Origin: Schizochytrium sp. TIO01
Lineage: Eukaryota; Sar; Bigyra; Thraustochytrida; Thraustochytriidae
DNA length: 64,000 nucleotides
Reading direction: 5' to 3'
Assembly: GCA_004764695.1 (NCBI GenBank)
Contig: SMSO01000031.1
Span: 3,953,048-4,017,047 of the forward strand
Positions 1-12,353 of this stretch are shown piece by piece (within the stretch, counting starts at the first letter, position 1; each line of letters opens with the position of its first letter). A program made the position numbers and the translations under genes. The notes beneath the pieces are model-generated. The model saw only the letters and a program-made list of their open reading frames with translations. It did not search any database and was not told the origin of the DNA.

Positions 1-1107
1 TTCGCTGTTATATTGCTTTTGTTTACAAATTCAAGTATTCAGGATATCTCTGCTGACTGCTGACGTGAGCCAGAAACTTGGATGTAAATCTTAACGCAAC
101 TCGGATTTATTTTTACAGAGTTTCTCTAGAATTGTTGATTGGATTGAGTGATGCCCTCCATGGAGAAAATTGGTTTAGGAAGATGATGTGTTGTTGTATT
201 TCTGGGGATAATTGTTGTGTTTGAGTTACTCGTTCAAATAGAATGAACGGCCGGAGTAATGTGGACAGCGTCGAAATCCAGAGACATGGTAAGAAATTCC
301 TAGGGCAAGTTCGTTCGAAAGTCTAATATAGTTACTCGTGCGTTGGAATACGGTCTTCCACAGCTTTGCACGGACCCCCGTGAATAAAGGGGCCTTTGTG
401 CCTAATCTATGTCATAATTGGATCAAGAAAACTCAGGTAGTCCGTATCTACAGGTATCTTCCCCCCTAATTCATCAAATACCAAAAATTGCATCTCACTT
501 AAGTACAATGAATACCTTGATTCGAATCTTGATGGCAATTTCATTCATGTACCTATATTGTACAACGTTTCGTAAGCCTAAAGCTATTTATTTACTTATT
601 TATTTATTTATTTTTCTCCAAAAGATAGTAAGATAATAAACTGCATCTATTGAGAAGTATTGTCTCTTGATACCTTTGATGACTTCGTAGCTTTTTTGTG
701 TGTCATTTTGAAACAATTATACAAAAAAAAAAAAAAAGATTAAGAAGGTAAAGAAGAAGGACATGTGAGACATGAAGGATTGAAGTTCGTTTTCTTGATT
801 ATGACAGTGTTTTAGCTAAAACAAAAAATATGAACCAGAGATCTGGCCCCAGCTAAGTTAACTCTTTTTGCGTAGGAAACCAGGTTTTCAGCGTTCCGAA
901 ACGCATTGTTTGAGAAAATATCCGAGAGCCTTTTAGTTTTTACTTATATCTTTTTGCGAACGCACACACATGTTATCCAGGCAGCGATCAATGATTCTAT
1001 TCCCCTTTCATTCGTAGAGATGTGCCAAAGCAACGACAATGAGTTGTTGGCATGTGTTTAAAAAATGTGAAACCGAAATTTGACAGCGAGCTTCTTAGGA
1101 GACGATC
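1..1107. other. left-edge non-coding stretch
   Basis: No supportable gene is seen. It holds a short TTTA-type repeat (about 586-615) and a poly-A run near 722-737. It lies downstream of the minus-strand CCT gene, so its right end probably includes that gene's 3' UTR and terminator, but no specific signal could be fixed. Confidence 0.6.
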
Positions 1108-2871
1108 TTACAGGGTCATTGCCACAAGCTCTCGTAGCATCTGTTCATCCTCTTTGCGCACAAACCTCCCCTTGACACGCAAGCGAGAGTCTGCAAAGTT
1201 CTTGCGTACATCATATTTGACCTTTTTCATCCATACACGGTTTTGACGCTTCTGCAAAAACTTTTCAATTCGGCGGCGGCGAGAATCTGGGGAGTATCCA
1301 CCAATATGACCAGTCTGGTTGATGTTTGCAGGGTCTGGCTTGTACACAAAGGCAGGTGGTTGCTCAATTGGAACAGGGGCTGATGTTTTGTGGTCATTGG
1401 TTGTAGAACGAGGGTGCAGGGGAGGTTGTCCTCCCCTGACACTGTGATGCTGATGTGCTTGATGGGCTTGTTGCTGTTGTTGTTGTGCTTGTGGTTGTTG
1501 AATTGGTGGTTGCTGTCTTGAATGCACCTGGGCTTGCGGCGCAGCATGCTGATATTGTTGATATGTTTGCTGTTGCTGAGGAGTTTGTTGATGCTGCACA
1601 GGTTTGACGGTAGGTTTAGGTTTACTAGGCTTAGCCTGCTGTGGTTTAGACACCTTGGGCTTAGAGTTGCGAGACTTGGACTGTGCACTACCAGGCGAAG
1701 CATCCTCGCTCGAGTCTTGGTGCCGAAGGGGCACCCGGGTTCCGCGGTTCCGCGTGTCGTATTGGCTTTGGTGCGGCTGGTTCGGGAGCGTGGCTATGCC
1801 TCCAGAACGTGTTCGAGCGGACCTTCCGTTGTTTCGCATGGCCCCAAAGGAAGACAGCGAGGAAAGTGAGGAAAGGCGTGGCTCGTTGCCGTCTCCCATC
1901 ATATCGGCGCCATCTAGAGCGTCGAATCCAGGGAAGCCTGCGCTGCCGTAAGAGTTAGGTGCTCTACCAGACCCTGTGTTGGCCAAGATGTCTTCGACAC
2001 ATCCGATAGAGTCTCTGTGCAAAGGGCGGTTAAGCAGGTTCGAGGTAGAAAGGTTAGAGCCAGGACGTGCGAGTAGATTAGACCCGCTGCTTCCCGCAAC
2101 ACCGCCGTGCATCGCACTGCTGCCTACAGAGCCCATACTCCGTGACGGACTGTGAGACATCGGCGAGTATGGAACCTGCGGCGCGCTGGGGTCGTCGAAG
2201 ATGTCCATGCCAAACACCTCCATGAGAGGTGCGCCGAAGGAGATGCTACGATCCCGATTGGAGGCGCCGTTGACAGGAATGGGCTTGACATCTGGTGTGA
2301 TGAGGGGCCCTGGGCGCGAGGAGGAGAGGGAAGAGAGAGAGGAGTTGTTGCGGCGACTGCGTGATGATGGGTCTTGTTTGAAGGGAATGGGAGCCGGCGC
2401 GTGTAGAGCGCCGGGAGCGAAGTCATCAGCATCGTCGTTAAAGGAGAACTCGAACTGGCCTCCACCGTCTTCCTCCTCGCCGAGGAAAGGGTCTCCGTGG
2501 CGATCCGAGGTGACGGAACCCACATCGACGTCACCCACGTTGAGGAAGTCCAAATTGAGGTCGCCATCCTCGCCAAGAAGGTCATCCATGTGCTGGCGTC
2601 CAAGGCGGAGAGTGCCTGAGTCAATCATTTCGCGCAGGACTGAAGGGTCGCCATCCTCAATGCGCTTCATGAGAGGCTGCAGAGAAGGGTCATCACGGAT
2701 GATAAGGTCCTTGAGAGCGCCTTTGGTGTCCTTGTCCAAGTTGCTCTCCTCACACAGTACCGAGGCGCTGCGCAGTCTGTTACTAATGCTGCCGCTGCGA
2801 GGCCGCTTCATCTTGGGCGGCTCCAAGCTGCCCACGCCATAGGCAGGCGGCGTATGAGACAGCAAATTCAT
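1108..2871 (-). CDS. CCT-motif transcriptional regulator
   Basis: This is a 587-residue protein read from the ATG at 2871. The frame stays open for about 58 more codons upstream, but only a TTG could start there. The last ~50 residues form a CCT motif (seen: RRRRIEKFLQKRQNR, followed by KKVKYDVRK, ADSR and VKGRFV), the basic nuclear-targeting and protein/DNA-binding domain known from CONSTANS, TOC1 and related plant and stramenopile regulators. No B-box zinc finger or response-regulator receiver domain is visible, so it is a CCT-only protein. The N-terminus has a KRPR-type basic patch, then acidic stretches (about 95-150) that could act as an activation region. A Gln/His-rich region (about residues 435-495) precedes the CCT. 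A nuclear role in transcription is inferred from the family. The target genes are unknown. Confidence 0.88.
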   Translation of the reverse strand: MNLLSHTPPAYGVGSLEPPKMKRPRSGSISNRLRSASVLCEESNLDKDTKGALKDLIIRDDPSLQPLMKRIEDGDPSVLREMIDSGTLRLGRQHMDDLLGEDGDLNLDFLNVGDVDVGSVTSDRHGDPFLGEEEDGGGQFEFSFNDDADDFAPGALHAPAPIPFKQDPSSRSRRNNSSLSSLSSSRPGPLITPDVKPIPVNGASNRDRSISFGAPLMEVFGMDIFDDPSAPQVPYSPMSHSPSRSMGSVGSSAMHGGVAGSSGSNLLARPGSNLSTSNLLNRPLHRDSIGCVEDILANTGSGRAPNSYGSAGFPGFDALDGADMMGDGNEPRLSSLSSLSSFGAMRNNGRSARTRSGGIATLPNQPHQSQYDTRNRGTRVPLRHQDSSEDASPGSAQSKSRNSKPKVSKPQQAKPSKPKPTVKPVQHQQTPQQQQTYQQYQHAAPQAQVHSRQQPPIQQPQAQQQQQQAHQAHQHHSVRGGQPPLHPRSTTNDHKTSAPVPIEQPPAFVYKPDPANINQTGHIGGYSPDSRRRRIEKFLQKRQNRVWMKKVKYDVRKNFADSRLRVKGRFVRKEDEQMLRELVAMTL

Positions 2872-5800
2872 GGCGCCAGCACGCAGAGACGGAAGGTTCC
2901 ACTCCACGCAGACCAAAGGAAAAGCGAAGGTATCCCACGAAGGCAAGCAGGAGAGACTTGAACTAACGCTTCTATCAGTCTGGGGGTGCGCCACAGCGGG
3001 AGCGAGAGGGGCCAGGCGATCAATCGATGCGCAGCCAACTCGCAATTTATGATTTCTTTCGCATACCTCTTGCCCTCTCTGATCCTTCTTTCTCTCTCAA
3101 TGGAATATGTTAGCAACACTAGGTGCTATCTAGCGGCTGCCTAATAGGTAAATATAATTTTCTTTTTCTTTCTTTCTTTATTCTTTCTGTCTTTGTTTCT
3201 TTCTTATGTATTGTCACTATTCTATTTTTTCCTTCTTTATGGGTAGTAGCATTAGTGTCTCCTTCTCAGTGATGTGTAGAAGGCCTTTACGTGTCGAATT
3301 CCGTACACCTATGTTTTATGCTAGACTATGTCCTAGTCACTGTGCTTCTTTAGGCTGACTCCGCGGCTCCGAGCGAAAGAGAGAGGGAAAAAAGATGGAG
3401 AGGGCGGAGAAAAATCAAGAAAAAGCTGAGAGGAAGAAACTCAGAGAGAGAAAGCGCCCTCAGTGAGGAGAGGGGGGAAAAATGGGAATCAGAGTGACCA
3501 TCCAGAGGCAGTGGAGACTGAGGCAGAGGGAGCAAAGTGAAGGGGAATGGCAAGAGGCAGTGATCTGTGAGGGCGGCTGACTCAACATAGCAAAGACTTC
3601 TCCCTCTCCCACACTCGCCTAAGAAAAAAGAGAGAATCATGAGGAGTAGTACTAGGATGATAAGGGTACTGTACAGGAATAGGCACCAACTAAGTACTGA
3701 AGGCCGCATTTTCATCATTTTCTTTCTGCATTATCAATTTTTATTTTCGTTCATTTTTGTTAATAAAATTAATTAAAAAATAAAAAACTAATAAATAAAC
3801 GATAAAAATTCACATTTTCAAATAAAATTCTAAAAGCATGGTAATGCTGAGAGACTTCGCATTCAACACAACACAAGAATAAGGTGAAACGGAGGTTATT
3901 AGTAGTCCGAAGCACGGCCTTCGAAAGTCAGACGTCTGTCATAAGCAAGCTATAAATGATACATTCAGATTGGGCTTGAGATTTGAGGAATGCAGAAGGG
4001 CTTAAACAGAGATTTGCAACTTAGGTAGGTAGGTAGGTATCATTGTACTTGGATAAAAACTCAAGTTAAAACATCTCAGACTGAGAAATTTTCGCTAATA
4101 GTTACTTATACGCACCGGAGGTGGTGGTCCGTGCAAGGCTCACTCTCAAAATGCACTCCTCTCCAAAGGGGAAACCACATCGATCTTGAACAGACAGACA
4201 CCCAGTATTCAACAAAATATCGACCCTATGGAGGTCCAGCTAATTCTCGAAATGGTCAAAGAATCGCCCAATCGCTTAAATAGAGATATATCACTAGTAA
4301 ATAATGGTTGTCTTTTTTTGTTGTTCTGCATAACTCTGCAAAGTGGAGTGGAGTGCCCTCGCTAGCTAGTTATTATGCAGTTCTATTCGAGTTGCCCTTA
4401 AGCCTGGTGTGTGCATGTACTAGGTAGGGTAGGCGCATGCTACAGAAAAGCTAGGTCCCTACACTAGAGGGCCTAGTCTGGCTAGAGGAGAAAATGAAAA
4501 AGAACGAAGGGAAGAAAGAAAAAAGAAGAACGTGGCGCGGAGTGAATAGAAGATCCCCGAGCGCAGACTAGGAGACGGCCAGAGCTAACTTGGAGGAGAG
4601 CTAGCTCGTTAGCTATACGCCATGATTCACAACGATCTTTTTGAGGGTAGGAAGGCGGAGGCCAAGGTCTTATCGAAGCGGGCGGTGGCAGAGACACTTC
4701 TCTTGTGACGAACTTGAACAGAACCGGAGAAAAACCCTCTAAAGCACTTCAAGTTGTAGGCTATTTCTTGACCTCACCATAGTAGTGGTTCTTTTCATTT
4801 CAGAAAAGAAATAACTTGAACATATATGTAAAATAAAAATAAAAATATAATGACTCTCCATAGTAATAGGTAAATAGTAGGTAGAGACAATCCACACAAT
4901 GCAATGTTTGAAAGCCTAACTATTGAGAGGAGTGGATAGAAAAGACAGGGAAAGTAAAGGCTATCTGTTTTCTTTCATTTCTACTATGTGTCAAATTAGT
5001 AGATACCCTACCAACTGCCCACGATCATGTGACAGAGAAACTATAAAAAAACTTGACCATAAAGATTCACCAAACCAAACTCTCAACATTTGATTCCTAG
5101 GGACTTATTAACTAGGGATTGGTTTGAAACCTCAATCCACTTTGGCAGAAAATATTGATCAGTATCAGTTATGGTCTTATGGCTCTGGTTCATTACTATT
5201 CTTTGACTCGGTTTTCAAATATATTCCAAAATACACACATGCCTTGTTTTTTTGATTTATGCTGGTTTTTCGAAGCCGCTGAGAAGAATTTATATTCAGA
5301 ATAAGTACTAAGATTTCACAAGCTCATCTATTGTTGCACGCAAAAAGTGCTACTCAGTGGGGACCTACAAAAATTAAATATGCTTATTTACATCTTCTTT
5401 TCTTTTTGTAAAGTTAGGCCTAGGTGCGTAGGTATTACATTACTGGACCCATTACTAGGGATGGTGCTTTCTACAAGTAGTAGATAGTTGTAGGGAGGTA
5501 CCTGATCTATTAAGGAAAGCTTTTTGAACATGAGACAGAAGACATCCAAGAAAAATGGAGTCGCGCTACGGTGATAAATGTTATTAAGAATCAATACATA
5601 AGCTTTAAAACAAAGCATGATCACAAAGGTACTATGAGAGGCCAACTTCTTACTAAAAGCTTGCCATGGTGCAACGTGAAGCACAGAAAGCTCCAGCTCG
5701 CAGGTGTTCTCCCTTCTCTTGAAAACAACAAAAAATTGATTTGTGAGGACCTATTAGTCTCTGGCTTTTGTGAGTGCGATGTTGCAAGAAAAACTTTAAA

Positions 5801-7428
5801 GCCGGAAATGGGAGAGCAGAGATTGCCATTTAGTTTTAAAAGAGGGGTAGAGTAAAATAACGATGAAGAAAGAGGACAAATAAACTGGCCTTCAACTTAA
5901 TACTGCAGCTCAAATACAGTAATCCACATTTTAAGTTATAACCTGTCAACGCTTTTATTGCATGTCTTCTTTTGTGTCTCGTCAGTTTTGAGGTGCGAAA
6001 GAGCATAATACTTGCAATTTTAGACGTAACGTAGGTGATACTTCAATACGTCAAACTTATTTAAATTCTAGTACGCAGCATCAGAAACATATTTGATCAG
6101 ACTCGACGTAGCACCTACCTATGTAGTAGGTAGATTCAAACAAATCATTTAAGATTTTAATTTAAAGTTCACAATACCTGTAAGCCTAAGTGATTATTTG
6201 TAAGCATGGGAGCTTCCTACCAAATTCATATGCTACTCTGAGTTGCAAATTCCGACAGTGCATCTTAAAGAACAGGCAGTTGAAATTTCTATATCTATTG
6301 AAAGCAAATGGTTATGTGGCAAAAGGCAGGTTCTGGTACTGGGATTTCAACGAGGCCTACTCTTTGATAGGCTAGTCCGATCAAATTTTTGACCTGAGTA
6401 AAGTTTCAAGTCACAGCAATAAATCAGCCCGCATTCTCAGGATCTCGGCAAAAGCGCATGCTTTATACTTTGTTAAGCCGATAGGTTTTATAATAGTTTA
6501 ATCTATTCCAAACTCTACTTCGAGACCCGAATAAGTTTCTCTATATCCTTTAGCAGAGTGCTCATTTCAAAAGATGAAAACCGGCAATGCTGATACTCTA
6601 TTTGAGTGAAAACTGTTTCAATACTGGAAACTAATACAGAATTTGCGTGGTGGACCCTCCCGATGAATGAATACTCTCTCTAAATTGGTCAATCATACCC
6701 TTGATCCATGGCCACTAGAGAAAGCTCAAGCTATTTTGTAAAATTGCTATTGAATTAGATTTTCCCTCTATAAACCCCTCACAGCAATTATAGTTTCTAG
6801 CTCTTGTACTACGGAAATTAAAGTTTTATCAATGATAGAGGCGGACAAAATTCACAAAGTCGCTCAAACTAGGCTTTCCATGGCTCGGACAGCATTGAAG
6901 TTAGTTGGTCCTGAGAGAACAAATATAGACTAAAACTCGAGCTCTCTTTGCCAATGTCATATGCTCAATGATATCTCGTGTAGTACTACCTATTACCTCA
7001 TATCAGCTTAGACAGAGATGATGAGCAATCCTCTTCTTTAGGAATTTATTTTGAAATTTATTATTTCATTTTTAAATAGAATTAATAATAGTAAAGAAGC
7101 AGAAGAAGAAAGAAAGGAGTAGATACGATAGTTTTCTGTTAGTGACCTTCTAGTACCTACTTAGGTACGGTAGACACGCATATTTTCTATTAAATATTTC
7201 GTCTCACTCAAAATCATATACTGACAACCTTCAAATGAAACACGTGCTTTCTTTAAACCTAGGATTGGACTCCTATTATTTTGGTTAGTTATAAGAGTAG
7301 CAGCTACGCACCCAGAGACGCACGAAGAAGCGCCAAACTCGAGCGGGGGAAGTCCAATACGCTGCACAAGAGCTCACGTGCGAAGCGCTGCATTGGTAGG
7401 CGTGAGGAGAGAAAGCCTTCAAGTCAAA
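2872..7428. other. 4.6-kb divergent spacer
   Basis: This spacer lies between the divergently transcribed CCT factor and profilin genes, so it should hold both promoters. It contains a pyrimidine-rich stretch (about 3155-3235), a purine-rich stretch (about 3370-3560), a TAGG repeat (4023-4040) and AT-rich DNA. Short open frames occur, but none resembles a known protein and none was judged real. Confidence 0.55.
3155..3560. repeat. pyrimidine tract followed by purine tract
   Basis: On the plus strand, about 3155-3235 is dominated by CTTT/TTTC, and about 3370-3560 is dominated by GA, GAAA and GGGA runs. The two are low-complexity and partly complementary in composition. They could reflect repeat expansion or promoter-proximal tracts upstream of the minus-strand CCT gene. 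Confidence 0.6.
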
Positions 7429-7902
7429 ATGGGGTCTGCAGCCACATGGCAGCAGTACCTTGAAACCCAGCTTACAGAAACTGGAAATGTGGACGAAGCA
7501 CTCATGGTGGGAAAGCAAGATGCCGCTGTCTGGGCCAATACTCCAGAGTTCTTGCCTCGACAGTATGAGGGCAACGTAACTCAGGATGACGGCACTGAGG
7601 TCAAACAAACTATCAATGAGGCTGTGATTCTTGTTTCTGTAGCACAGACATTACGTAAGCCTGCAGAGGGCCTTCGTGTCAATGGTGTAAAGTACATGCC
7701 AGTCCGTACGTATCCAAATGGTTCCGCTGATGACGGCCTTGCTACCATGTACTTTAAGAAACCAAAGGGTGGCGGCTGCCTCGTTGTGACAAATCAGTCG
7801 CTCATCCTCGGTACCTTTGACGAGGCCAAAGGTCAGTCAGCAGCCGCTTGTAACTTTGCAGTTGAGGCTCTTGGCCGTTATCTCTACGAAGCTGGCTATT
7901 GA
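7429..7902 (+). CDS. profilin
   Basis: This 157-residue protein is an actin-monomer-binding profilin. It would control actin polymerisation in the cytoplasm and bind poly-proline ligands and phosphoinositides. The N-terminus has the profilin poly-Pro-binding pattern (TWQQYLETQL). The middle has KYMPVRTYPN, and the C-terminal half shows the actin-facing pattern KPKGGGCLVVTNQSLILGTF and the final helix CNFAVEALGRYLYEAGY. The length is slightly above the usual 125-140 residues because of an insertion around residues 30-55. The ATG at 7429 was chosen because a GTG-led extension upstream adds nothing profilin-like. The gene is intronless and converges on the carrier gene at 8867. Confidence 0.95.
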   Translation: MGSAATWQQYLETQLTETGNVDEALMVGKQDAAVWANTPEFLPRQYEGNVTQDDGTEVKQTINEAVILVSVAQTLRKPAEGLRVNGVKYMPVRTYPNGSADDGLATMYFKKPKGGGCLVVTNQSLILGTFDEAKGQSAAACNFAVEALGRYLYEAGY

Positions 7903-8866
7903 TCACGACTAAGAAACTTCAGCGATTTCAAACCGAGGTTCCCTATAATTTCGTCCAATCTCGGTTGCTGCTGCTTACTAGTTTTGTCTATGATTATTCC
8001 TGATGCAATGCCATGCCATGAATCTTGATGATATTTTCTGTGTTCGTTCTCACAATTGTTTTCATGTGCATTGCAGAGCCAAGAGCTTCCAGCGTTTCTT
8101 CTTACTCCCTCCAACTCTTTCCATATACTACTCTCCTTTTCTACTCTCTGCTCATTAGTTTGATCATTTAACATTTGGAAAGAGCACACTAGACATGCAT
8201 GGCTGGCTGATTAGTGTGCAAGTCTTTAGAACTAAAAAAAGTTTTGTTTGTTCGTGTGGTTGCTTGATTGATTGCTTTGCTTGCTAGTCCTTTCCTATAT
8301 TTTACTGGCGTCACCAGCTTGTCGTCTTTTGAGACAATCAAACTTTTCAAATAGGCTTACGAGGTATAACATTGTCCCTAGTGCATTAACAAGATAAGAT
8401 ACAAATTGGCCAGAGCAATACTGTAAGGAAAATTTAGACACCCTGTTGATCACGACAGCAACAAAATTTCTAAATTTGAAAATAAAAAAGAATCAAATAC
8501 CTTGATCATGCGAGGTAATTTAATTAGTTGGCATTGCAAAGGGTTCCCTGCAACCCATTTATCTTTTGGTTGATAAACTCGTTCTATTTAGTCAAGGTCA
8601 AGGCAAGAGTGGTAGATTCAAAAGTTAAAGGGAAATGATGTCAAACTTTGCCGTAGTTTCAACGCTCAAAATCGAAAACTTTAAAGAGAATAATTTGCTT
8701 AGATGAGGCAATTCGGCATTCGCCTTGAATAAAGGCAAACTTGCAAAGAGATGGAGAAAATGCGATGCCAACAGAATTTTATGCAAGGTAAACCATTAGC
8801 CAATCCTGGACATCAGAGATTGCAATCAATATTGCTCACATGAAATTGATACTGCAACTGTGGAAC
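7903..8866. other. convergent 3' spacer
   Basis: This 964-base spacer lies between the 3' ends of the profilin gene and the carrier gene. It is AT-rich, and no gene or structured RNA was recognised. It should contain the two 3' UTRs. Confidence 0.6.
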
Positions 8867-9763
8867 TTAAGCAAGTACTTTCGGAGCAGGCGGACGGTAC
8901 AGTCCTAAGGAAACAAAAAAGGAAATGAGCGCACGTGTTGTGAATGCCTGGATCTTCTCCTTGACCATAAGCATAATTGACATGGACAGAACCTGTTGGA
9001 AAAGCTGCGCCGAAAGACCCTTGAAAAGTCCCTGAAAACCTTCAGTCTTAATGATATGAGCCATTGCCTGGAAAAGGTTTTTCTTATCTGGACTATCCTC
9101 AGACTCTGTCTGAGCAATGCAGCGACACATATCCATGGGGTAGGCCGCCGTCACGGCGATGCAACCAGAAAATGTTGCCAAGGAGAATGCCTCAAGTGCA
9201 GTTAGATCACCTGGGCGGTTACGAAGCATCATACGGCGGACTTGATCATAGACCGACATTTGGATTGCTGGTTGAGCAGCGCCTAAAATGTAAGCGTCTA
9301 GAGAGACATAGAAGCAGCTGAGACCTCCTTTCTTATACATTTGCCGCGCTACCTCAAAAGCGCTAACAGAGGACTCCTTAGAGGCCTGAACACGAGACAC
9401 AACAGCCTCCATAGGCATAACGATAGGGAGTTCAAATACTTCAGAAAAGTACCCAACTACTAGATTCGACAAAGTATCTAATCCCTTGCTCGGATCGGCC
9501 ATCATGGATAGCCGAAGCTTGCTGAGAATGGTGTAAAGGTAAAAGTAAAAGAATTTGCCTGTCACAGACTTCGCAAGCTTAGGTCCAATGCCCTTGTATA
9601 AACCAGCAGGACCACCTCCTTCCTCTTGGAGGGTATCCACAGTCTCCTTAAATCCTTTACCCGTTGTAGCCATGCGGGTCTTGATTAGATCGAAAGGATA
9701 AACAAGAACCTTTGAGCAAGCGCTGCCAACGCCTGCATTGGTAGCTTCGATAAATGCCTCCAT
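8867..9763 (-). CDS. mitochondrial-carrier-family protein, peroxisomal adenine nucleotide carrier type
   Basis: This 298-residue SLC25-family carrier starts with ATG and has three ~100-residue repeats. Repeat 1 carries PFDLIKTRM and repeat 3 carries YPMDMCRC, both matching the Px[DE]xx[KR] signature. Repeat 2 has PMEAVVSRVQ, where the final basic residue of the signature is shifted. Two features match peroxisomal ATP/AMP carriers (plant PNC, SLC25A17 group) better than mitochondrial ADP/ATP carriers: the middle segment with NPAIQ-like AQPAIQMSVYDQ, and the C-terminal GLFKGLSAQLFQQVLS followed by LMVKEKI. By family knowledge such proteins import ATP into peroxisomes for fatty-acid activation. 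The substrate here is inferred. The gene is intronless and is divergent from the J-protein gene. Confidence 0.88.
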   Translation of the reverse strand: MEAFIEATNAGVGSACSKVLVYPFDLIKTRMATTGKGFKETVDTLQEEGGGPAGLYKGIGPKLAKSVTGKFFYFYLYTILSKLRLSMMADPSKGLDTLSNLVVGYFSEVFELPIVMPMEAVVSRVQASKESSVSAFEVARQMYKKGGLSCFYVSLDAYILGAAQPAIQMSVYDQVRRMMLRNRPGDLTALEAFSLATFSGCIAVTAAYPMDMCRCIAQTESEDSPDKKNLFQAMAHIIKTEGFQGLFKGLSAQLFQQVLSMSIMLMVKEKIQAFTTRALISFFVSLGLYRPPAPKVLA

Positions 9764-12353
9764 TGTGATGATTTAATCCTGTTCTACCTTGATTGATCTA
9801 TGTACCCAACTTGCAAGATTTGGTTCTCAGCGAAGTATTTTTTCTACAAACCTTGGCAACCTGTGAGGAGACCTATCAAAGTCCAATTGCCGCAGCTCAA
9901 GCGAGGGATAATAGTGCGACAGACGGATGTCTAGCGTTGCGTTCCTTCAGTTTGTTTTTGGAGAGAATGGAATGAGACGAGTCCTACCCTATTCTTAACG
10001 TTGGTGCACCAGCTTTCACAACCCAAGCAAAGCAGAGCGTTGCTTGACCCTATTAGGCCCTCTTGCAACCTTCACTCAATCACCCTGGATAGGATAAGCT
10101 TTATATACAGTTGCAAGCCTTCCTGTGCCACACCCAGCTTACAGAGTTTCCCAAGGCTCTTTCACGAACTGGTTTCACCGCCTGTAGGGAATTCGATTAC
10201 TACTTCTAGTTTTGTTTTTGCTCGCAACACTACCTTGCTATTTTAAATCTGCTTTGATAGGGTATTACCCGAGGTTACTCTCTATGCCAAGAATGAGGAT
10301 AGTAGTGGTCCTGTCAAGACATACCTTTAACCCAGCAAACTGCTTTGTGAGCACGTCGAGGAGCCCGTAATGGACCTTTTGTACATTGTCTTTCCTCCCT
10401 CTGTGTTTCTCATAGGTAGAACCCGCCCCATAGCTTAGCGATACCTCTACAACATTTACTACTAAGCATAGCTTACCTAGCAATACATCTAGTACTAGCT
10501 GCGGTCGGTATGACCTTACATGTCATTTTGTATTCTCTTTCCTTTCCTCCTTTGAAGTACTACCAATCGTACTAGTACCTATGTAGCAGTCAGTGATTTG
10601 CGTCTCTGAATGATATACTTTTCAACTTTTCAACTTTTCAACTTTTTAAATTAAGTAAAACAATTTTAATTTTAAAAGAAATGCCTAATCATTGCAGGTA
10701 CTATGGTACTACGAGGATGATGAGTGCTAGCAAAGTAAGAAGATAGGAGTACCTATTATGTTGTTCAATTCCCAGATACCTTCTACATGTAAGGTGCAAG
10801 CAAGAGCTGTATCCCTCACATACGGCTTAATCACTTAGCTTCATATAATAAAAAAACTGATGCATCACTGGCAATCTCACTGAGTAAAAGGAAGATTTTA
10901 TGCTTATTAGCATCGTCTGACACTTCCTAGTTTTCCAATGCTATTTTGCTCCTTCCCTACTTGAAGCGGCGGACTGGCCTATGAGTGAACTAGTAAAAGG
11001 TACGAACTAGGAAGAAATAGAGATCCATTTTCTACGGAAACGTGAGCCAAGAAGGGCTCTTGGAAAATGATTCAAAGTTATCAATACTTCGATATAAAAT
11101 AACTAAGATATTGTGATGAACCTTTCAATCATAATTATGCTATTATTAATGAAGTAAGCATCAGTTTCGTTAAGATCGAATTAGGAGTTATGTTCCATAG
11201 CAATTGTGATGTATAGAACAAAATTGATAGCAGAGTCCTTCACCAAACTGCTAGCACAACTTAGGCACTTAGGTTTGCAAGATGATAAATTTTACCTGGG
11301 ATTCTTATCGCTCTGCTTAGTAATATACACGTTTCTACCCTTGCTAAGCTGAGTATACAATGATGTATCATTGAGCTGCACTTAAATCTATCTGGCGGGG
11401 AAATTGATACATCTCGATTTGGTCAGATTTTCTAAGCACCTCAATAAGAAGGCTAGCTACATTCTCATAAATGCCGTGCTTGCGTCCTCGGCATCTTGAA
11501 ACAGTTTCTCTTCCCACGTCATGTATTAAGATGCATCATGCATCAACTATCTTTTAGTTTCATATTTGATTTTCACGTGGAGAGAGAATTATCAACCGCG
11601 ATGTTCCCCCGATTTCTTCTGTTTCTCAAACTTTGATTTAACTCAACGCCTTTGTGCTTTCCTGGTTTGGAACGGCTTTGATTTGAAGGATTACAAATAC
11701 ACTACGTACATATTTTTATTCATTTTTATAGCTGACCCACATTTTATGAGCTGACATCACCCAAATAAGCTCGCAACATTTTAATGAAAATTGTAGTGAA
11801 CAGACTCAGTATTGTAATTTTAGGTTATGTGTGTACGTTGGTGCAATTATTATATTAGCATGGACCGGCTGGCACCACAACTAGTAATAGAAAAAAGTTC
11901 TTCACTGTCAATATAATCCATTCCATTCTGTGGCCGCCTGAGGTTATGATGGACAAAATGTCACATAATTCTACACTGACAGTATCTCTAGAGAATTCTG
12001 ACCATACCAGAATACCAATATCCAGAAAATAATTGTTCTATCGTGTTTAAATGTTCATAGTACCTATCGTCAGTCTGATTCGGTGGGAGGTTGTGGAGAG
12101 TTAACAAACAGCTGCTCGTGGGGGGGGGTGGTGCTTAGCTAGATAATCCTCTCTGCCAACACGACACACGACCTTACTCGCTCACCTAATAAACTTGTCA
12201 AAGCTGACCTGGCAAGCCGGAGATTTCACTTGGAGTAAAACCACTCCAGGCAAGAGAGGCTGTGCTTTCAGGAGCCGCGCCTTGACAGTATCTCATTGCC
12301 CTTGCGATTGAAAGGGGTGTGAGGCATCGTAGTAGAGTGTATTGAACATCACA
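9764..12353. other. 2.6-kb divergent spacer
   Basis: This spacer lies between the divergent carrier and J-protein genes. A 9-10-base unit based on CAACTTTT is repeated three times at about 10618-10648. A G run lies at 12121-12128. No gene was recognised. It presumably holds two promoters. Confidence 0.55.

Noticed and set aside
1227-1703. Long open frames opposite or out of phase with the CCT gene (also 2124-2624, 2201-2842)
   Set aside because: They overlap the Gln-rich and acidic coding sequence of the CCT gene in other frames and have no recognisable motifs.
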